This document shows positions 5,695 to 8,489 of a DNA stretch of 8,489 nt, one piece after another (the first letter of the stretch is position 1; each line of letters starts with the position of its first letter). The notes below the pieces were generated by a model. It was not told where the DNA came from and did not search any database. It saw nothing but the letters and a program-made list of their open reading frames with translations. Both the position numbers and the translations under genes were made by a program. The stretch is from an uncultured Eubacteriales bacterium (GTDB lineage Bacteria > Bacillota > Clostridia > Oscillospirales > Acutalibacteraceae), in assembly GCA_902462035.1 (NCBI GenBank), contig CABQAC010000083.1, forward strand, positions 1 to 8,489. The letters run 5' to 3'.

Positions 5695-7563
5695 TTATTG
5701 TGCCACTAAAGGGAAATAAACGGTATAAGGTTCATATCCGACATCATACAGCGGGACAAAACGCAGGTTTTCCGATTGCCCGCGTGTGCGGAAGGTGTGC
5801 TTCCAATTACCCCATTCCCGCTCGTTATCCGAAACCAGAACCGATTCCGGTTGATTGAGATCCGCTTTAAGCGCCCGCTCGTTGCTGCAAAGCCCGGCAA
5901 GTACGACAGGCCCATAGCAGAACGCCACACGGCTAGAATCGTCCGGTAAAGCGCAGCAGGTTACGGCGCGGGGCAATGTAATCAGCACCTGGTCGCCGGT
6001 CTGCCAAAGACGTTCGATGGTGCAGAAGCCTTTTTCGTCCCGGCCGGCCGGTACGGGTGTGCCGTTGACCGTAACTTCTGCGGCGCCGCTGACCCAATAC
6101 GGGATGCGCAGCTTCAGCGCAAACGCCGCAGGCTTTTCTGCTTCAATGGTGGCATAAGCGGCGATGCAGTTGGGGTCGTGCGGGTAGCGGGCGGTAATCT
6201 CGTTCATCTCGTGGCTGCCGGACGATGTGCTGGACAGGTGGCAGCTGCCGGTAAGCGTATCGATCTTTTGGGTCAGAGTCACCGCTATGCCGCCCATATC
6301 GAACCGTGCCGTTGAATCGAGATATTGGCACAGGTAGAGGGTGTTTTCCGCTGTATAGTAGATTCCCCGGTTGTGTGCGGCGTTGGCCTGCACCAGCGTG
6401 CCGTGGCAGCAGAAAAAGTCGTTGGTCTCGCTGCTCCAGCCTTTGACCGCCCCGGCGCGCAAAGGCAAAAAGTACGACAAAAGCCCGGTTGTGGGATGGT
6501 CCGATTTTTGACCGTGGCTAAAGTTGCCCTTCCAGTAACCTTGGGCCATAATCCCGTTATAGAGATTCTGCTCCCAATAATCGGCGTATTTTGCATCGCC
6601 GGTCCATTGGAATAGGATATCGGCAAGACGCATCATGTTGTAAACCGTGCAGTGTTCCTGGTTTTTATCCCCCAGCCGGGAGGAGAGTTCCATTTTGGGA
6701 GTCCAAATTTCCCCGCAGGTTTGCCCGCCTGTGGCGTATTGTCCGCGCTCGGTAACCGCGCAGTCCCAGTATGCTTCCACAATGTCGCGCCACTTTTGCT
6801 CACCGGTGACTTCGTAAGCCTTGGCGGCGCCCATCACCTCCGGCACCGTGGTGTTGGCGTGCATATTGGTCAAAACATCCTTGCCTGCCAATAGGCCGTC
6901 GAACAGGCAATGGCGGTAATACCGGTTCATGAGGGTACGGTGTGTTTCGTCTTTTGTTATTCCGTACAGTCTGGCCCACATTTCCAACATGCCGCCGGTT
7001 TCCACATTCAAGATACGGTCGAATTGTTCCTGATTAAACTGACCGCTCCAACGGTAAAACCACTGGGAAAAACGGAGGGCGATATCCAAGGCTTGCTCGT
7101 TGCCGGCCAGCTCGGCCATATCCAAAAGGCCCATCAGAGTTTTGTGCAGGGTGTACTGCGGCGCCCAAACGCCTTTGCCCTGTGCGATAAAATCCAGATA
7201 TTTTTCCGGAATAGATCCGACCCACTCCCCGCCGTTGGCCTGCTGGCATTCCCCCAGTACGGCTACCATTGCGTCCGCTTTTGCTTTAATTTCGATATCG
7301 CCAGTGGCATAGTAGTGCATGGCGGCAGCCGACAACCAGTGCCCCAAAAAATGGCCGCGCAGCTGGCACAAGGGAAACTCCCAGCCGCCATGGATCCCCT
7401 CGGGCTGGCGGTTGGCCCCATACAGCCCTGCCTCAAACCGATGGTGCATCAACAGATTATCGCTTTTTAGCCGCATCATGTATTCCCGGTTTTCTTTTCT
7501 GCGGCGAAGCAGATCACCGTCTTGCAGTTGAACCTGCTTACCGGAAAGTTCCTGGATTGGCAT
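5695..7563 (-). CDS. GH127-type beta-L-arabinofuranosidase (DUF1680 family)
   Basis: The 622-residue product matches the glycoside hydrolase 127 layout: a helical (alpha/alpha) barrel in roughly the first 400 residues, then beta-rich domains. Characterised members such as HypBA1 (about 658 residues) release beta-L-arabinofuranose from arabinosides of plant hydroxyproline-rich glycoproteins, using a zinc-bound catalytic cysteine. The ligand set is visible: E303 and C305 in NQEHCTVYNM, and C385-C386 in DFFCCHGT, matching E338, C340, C417 and C418 of HypBA1. E285 in CGEIW is the likely counterpart of acid/base E322. N-terminal family features include GGWEFPLCQLRGHFLGHWLS (59-78) and APQYTLHK (134-141). 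No signal peptide is seen, so the enzyme is probably cytoplasmic and acts on imported oligosaccharides. Start ATG at 7563 follows AGGGAGGA by 6 nt. It appears monocistronic, with no transporter or sugar regulator nearby. Related families (GH142, GH146) share the fold, so exact substrate is uncertain. Confidence 0.9.
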   Translation of the reverse strand: MPIQELSGKQVQLQDGDLLRRRKENREYMMRLKSDNLLMHHRFEAGLYGANRQPEGIHGGWEFPLCQLRGHFLGHWLSAAAMHYYATGDIEIKAKADAMVAVLGECQQANGGEWVGSIPEKYLDFIAQGKGVWAPQYTLHKTLMGLLDMAELAGNEQALDIALRFSQWFYRWSGQFNQEQFDRILNVETGGMLEMWARLYGITKDETHRTLMNRYYRHCLFDGLLAGKDVLTNMHANTTVPEVMGAAKAYEVTGEQKWRDIVEAYWDCAVTERGQYATGGQTCGEIWTPKMELSSRLGDKNQEHCTVYNMMRLADILFQWTGDAKYADYWEQNLYNGIMAQGYWKGNFSHGQKSDHPTTGLLSYFLPLRAGAVKGWSSETNDFFCCHGTLVQANAAHNRGIYYTAENTLYLCQYLDSTARFDMGGIAVTLTQKIDTLTGSCHLSSTSSGSHEMNEITARYPHDPNCIAAYATIEAEKPAAFALKLRIPYWVSGAAEVTVNGTPVPAGRDEKGFCTIERLWQTGDQVLITLPRAVTCCALPDDSSRVAFCYGPVVLAGLCSNERALKADLNQPESVLVSDNEREWGNWKHTFRTRGQSENLRFVPLYDVGYEPYTVYFPLVAQ

Positions 7564-7596
7564 GTCGCATCCTCCCTATTTTACTAGATTCAATTT

Positions 7597-7625
7597 ATTA
7601 TAGCAGAATCAGAAATACATGAAAA
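7597..7625 (-). promoter_or_regulatory. Extended -10 promoter of the GH127 gene
   Basis: On the minus strand there is a -35 TTTTCA (7620-7625), a 17-nt spacer and TGC-TATAAT, an extended -10 with a perfect hexamer (7597-7602). Transcription would begin near 7590, giving a short leader of under 30 nt to the ATG at 7563. No obvious operator palindrome overlaps it. Confidence 0.6.
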
Positions 7626-7662
7626 CTGGAAAAAGCACTGAAAAAGGAGCGGCTTTTTAATG

Positions 7663-7708
7663 AAAAAAAACAACGGCTCCGGTCCTAACAGCGAGCAGGA
7701 CCGGAGCC
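7663..7708 (-). terminator. Strong leftward intrinsic terminator upstream of the GH127 gene
   Basis: A perfect 12-bp GC-rich stem, GGCTCCGGTCCT (7675-7686) with AGGACCGGAGCC (7697-7708), has a 10-nt loop. Reading leftward it is followed by GTTG and a run of eight T (7663-7670). It ends any transcript coming from the right (the GNAT gene, a read-through of tRNA-Gly, or a small RNA) before the GH127 promoter. Confidence 0.88.
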
Positions 7709-7818
7709 TGGCAAGTCTGGACGTTTTCCTCCATTGGTTTCTATGCGTTGAAGCGGAAACGGCCTTTCGTAAAAACAAAACAGAAGCATGCCGCGCCAAT
7801 GTCAGACCGGGAGGAACA

Positions 7819-7832
7819 GTAGAGCGGATGAC
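7819..7832 (-). repeat. Direct repeat of the tRNA-Gly 3' end (distal copy)
   Basis: This 14-nt stretch matches 8435-8448 with one mismatch (A at 7821 against G at 8437); 11 bases (7822-7832) are identical without interruption. On the minus strand it reads as the end of the T arm, the acceptor 3' strand CATCCGC, the discriminator T and CTA in place of CCA. Identity stops close to the mature tRNA end. It lies 7 nt beyond the GNAT stop codon. It may be an attachment-site remnant or a scar of a lost tRNA copy; chance is possible at this length. Confidence 0.5.
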
Positions 7833-7839
7833 AGATTTT

Positions 7840-8283
7840 TTATTGATTATAAAATATTTTCTTTAAATTGATTTGTTGCTTGTCTCCACTATATCCGCAA
7901 TGGTGATAAAACTCATGTGCACCAATTCTTGTCGCTCCTGATACCAATCGAACGCCGCATGCACCGGTATTTATCGCCCAATGTTCAATTGAAGCCAATA
8001 ATGCTTTACCGACACCCATTTTCTGAAAGTTACTTGAAACGGCAATTCCCATGATATTTTTCATATGAGGTGCATAAATCACATCATAGTCATTAGCATG
8101 AACATATCCAATAACATTGCCATCTATTAAAGCAACGTAGATTCTATCCTTGCTGCTATCTAAAATTTTTACGATCTTATCTTTTGTTTTATCTTCTGGA
8201 TAATCATATCCAAGTTCCCTCGTATTTAAATCACAAATTGCTTTTATATCTGCGATTTCACATCGCCTGATTTGCAAATTCAT
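7840..8283 (-). CDS. GNAT family N-acetyltransferase
   Basis: This is a 147-residue single-domain GNAT protein, which transfers an acetyl group from acetyl-CoA to an amine; the acceptor cannot be told from sequence. The start MNLQIRRCEIADIKAICDLN is the typical first strand and helix. Motif A appears as IAVSSNFQKMGVGKALL (80-96), with the pyrophosphate-binding Q-K-M-G-V-G at 87-92. Motif B follows with RIGAHEFYHHCGY (119-131), including Y126. The ATG at 8283 follows a near-perfect AGGAGGT by 7 nt. The gene is clearly richer in A+T than its neighbours: 8101-8160 has 21 G/C of 60, against 34 of 60 at 7081-7140 in the GH127 gene. It stands alone between tRNA-Gly and a copy of that tRNA's 3' end, which suggests acquisition by transfer. 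A perfect palindrome lies just upstream of its ribosome site. Confidence 0.88.
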   Translation of the reverse strand: MNLQIRRCEIADIKAICDLNTRELGYDYPEDKTKDKIVKILDSSKDRIYVALIDGNVIGYVHANDYDVIYAPHMKNIMGIAVSSNFQKMGVGKALLASIEHWAINTGACGVRLVSGATRIGAHEFYHHCGYSGDKQQINLKKIFYNQ

Positions 8284-8297
8284 TAATTTGACCTCCT

Positions 8298-8313
8298 ACA
8301 CTTTATAAAGTGT
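8298..8313. promoter_or_regulatory. 16-bp perfect palindrome before the GNAT gene, possible operator
   Basis: ACACTTTATAAAGTGT is a perfect inverted repeat with 8-bp halves and no spacer, ending directly beside the ribosome-binding site of the GNAT gene. A consensus TTGACA on the minus strand (8311-8316) overlaps its edge, but I find no -10 at the proper distance. Spacer-free symmetry suits a site for a dimeric regulator. A hairpin in the RNA is less likely because it would have no loop. Confidence 0.4.
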
Positions 8314-8401
8314 CAAAAATCATTGTTGTTTTGAATGTTTTAGTCTGCGAAAAAGTCAGTATTTACAAGGATTTTTACGATTAAAGACCTTTCAATACCA
8401 C

Positions 8402-8434
8402 AAAAAAATCGGAACGAGCGTAACTCGTTCCGAT
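8402..8434 (-). terminator. Intrinsic terminator of tRNA-Gly
   Basis: A perfect 11-bp stem, ATCGGAACGAG (8408-8418) with CTCGTTCCGAT (8424-8434), has a 5-nt loop. Leftward it runs into a stretch of T (complement of the seven A at 8402-8408). It starts two bases after the tRNA CCA end. Confidence 0.9.
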
Positions 8435-8448
8435 GTGGAGCGGATGAC
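8435..8448 (-). repeat. Direct repeat of the tRNA-Gly 3' end (copy within the tRNA)
   Basis: This is the partner of 7819-7832. It covers the mature tRNA 3' end (CCA, discriminator, acceptor strand) and two bases of the T arm, plus one flanking base. The two copies face the same way and enclose about 600 bp containing the tRNA terminator and the GNAT gene. Confidence 0.5.
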
Positions 8449-8489
8449 GAGGCTCGAACTCGCTACCTCCACCTTGGCAAGGTGGCGCT
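8436..8489 (-). tRNA. tRNA-Gly (anticodon GCC), 3' part only
   Basis: Reading leftward from the right edge, the sequence shows the anticodon arm CCACC-TTGCCAA-GGTGG with anticodon GCC, a short variable loop, the T arm GCGAG-TTCGAGC-CTCGT, the acceptor 3' strand CATCCGC, discriminator T and an encoded CCA (complement of 8436-8438). The 5' acceptor strand and D arm lie beyond the window. GCC reads glycine codons GGC and GGU. Its own terminator follows immediately. Confidence 0.93.

Larger units (their letters stand above)
7564..7839. other. 276-nt intergenic stretch without a credible gene
   Basis: From left to right it holds the GH127 leader and promoter, a weak A/T-rich inverted repeat (AAAAAGC at 7630-7636 with GCTTTTT at 7652-7658), a strong leftward terminator, an unassigned stretch of about 110 nt (7709-7818), and a copy of the tRNA-Gly 3' end. 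In the unassigned part, GTCTG (7715-7719) and ATTGG (7733-7737) can pair with CAGAC (7803-7807) and CCAAT (7796-7800). That could hint at a structured RNA ending at the terminator, but such short pairings also arise by chance. Short open frames here lack ribosome sites. Confidence 0.5.

Noticed and set aside
6910..7470. 186-codon plus-strand frame opposite the GH127 gene
   Set aside because: Antisense to a complete GH127 enzyme and lacking any recognisable motif.
7665..7738. 25-codon frame beginning MEENVQTC that ends in the terminator T-tract, considered as a leader peptide
   Set aside because: No ribosome-binding site before the ATG, no run of regulatory codons, and the GH127 gene has its own promoter after the terminator.
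7590..7799. 69-codon minus-strand frame between the GH127 and GNAT genes
   Set aside because: It runs through the strong terminator and the GH127 promoter, lacks a ribosome site and has no protein-like pattern.
7564..8435. Looked for integrase, transposase, CRISPR repeats, toxin-antitoxin or defence genes near the tRNA
   Set aside because: None is present; the only credible coding sequence there is the GNAT gene.

Overview
The window looks like chromosomal DNA of a Clostridia-type Firmicute with moderate GC content. The evidence is the gene set: a CwlD-type germination-specific amidase, a 583-residue pyruvate kinase with the C-terminal PEP-utiliser-like domain typical of Firmicutes, and an AI-2E-family exporter. 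Strong AGGAGG-like ribosome sites and U-tract terminators agree with this. The amidase suggests a spore former or a close relative of one. Placement near the Oscillospirales is a guess; no marker here settles it.

Layout, left to right. Positions 1-2386 hold three leftward genes: an uncharacterised five-helix membrane protein (1802-2386), cwlD (998-1747) and radA (955 to beyond the left edge). Their gaps are 54 and 42 nt with no clear terminator, so they probably form one transcript. A terminator at 2499-2530 separates them from pyk (2536-4287, leftward). pyk is divergent from an AI-2E-family membrane protein gene (4432-5625, rightward); the predicted -10 boxes of the two promoters overlap. 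A bidirectional terminator (5639-5671) separates that gene from a convergent GH127-type beta-L-arabinofuranosidase gene (5695-7563, leftward), which has its own extended -10 promoter. Next comes a 276-nt intergenic stretch with a strong leftward terminator (7663-7708). Last are an AT-rich GNAT acetyltransferase gene (7840-8283) and the 3' part of tRNA-Gly(GCC) with its terminator, running off the right edge.

Most of the window is housekeeping: glycolysis, recombination and repair, cell-wall/spore cortex processing and one carbohydrate enzyme. The least ordinary part is 7819-8448. The last bases of tRNA-Gly are repeated directly (13 of 14 identical) just beyond the GNAT stop codon, so the AT-rich GNAT gene is bracketed by copies of a tRNA 3' end. 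This is what insertion at a tRNA gene leaves behind, although no integrase is visible. A hairpin that buries the cwlD ribosome-binding site and a perfect 16-bp palindrome before the GNAT gene are the other regulatory-looking oddities. I found no CRISPR array, insertion sequence, toxin-antitoxin pair or recognisable defence system, and no clearly novel multi-gene system.
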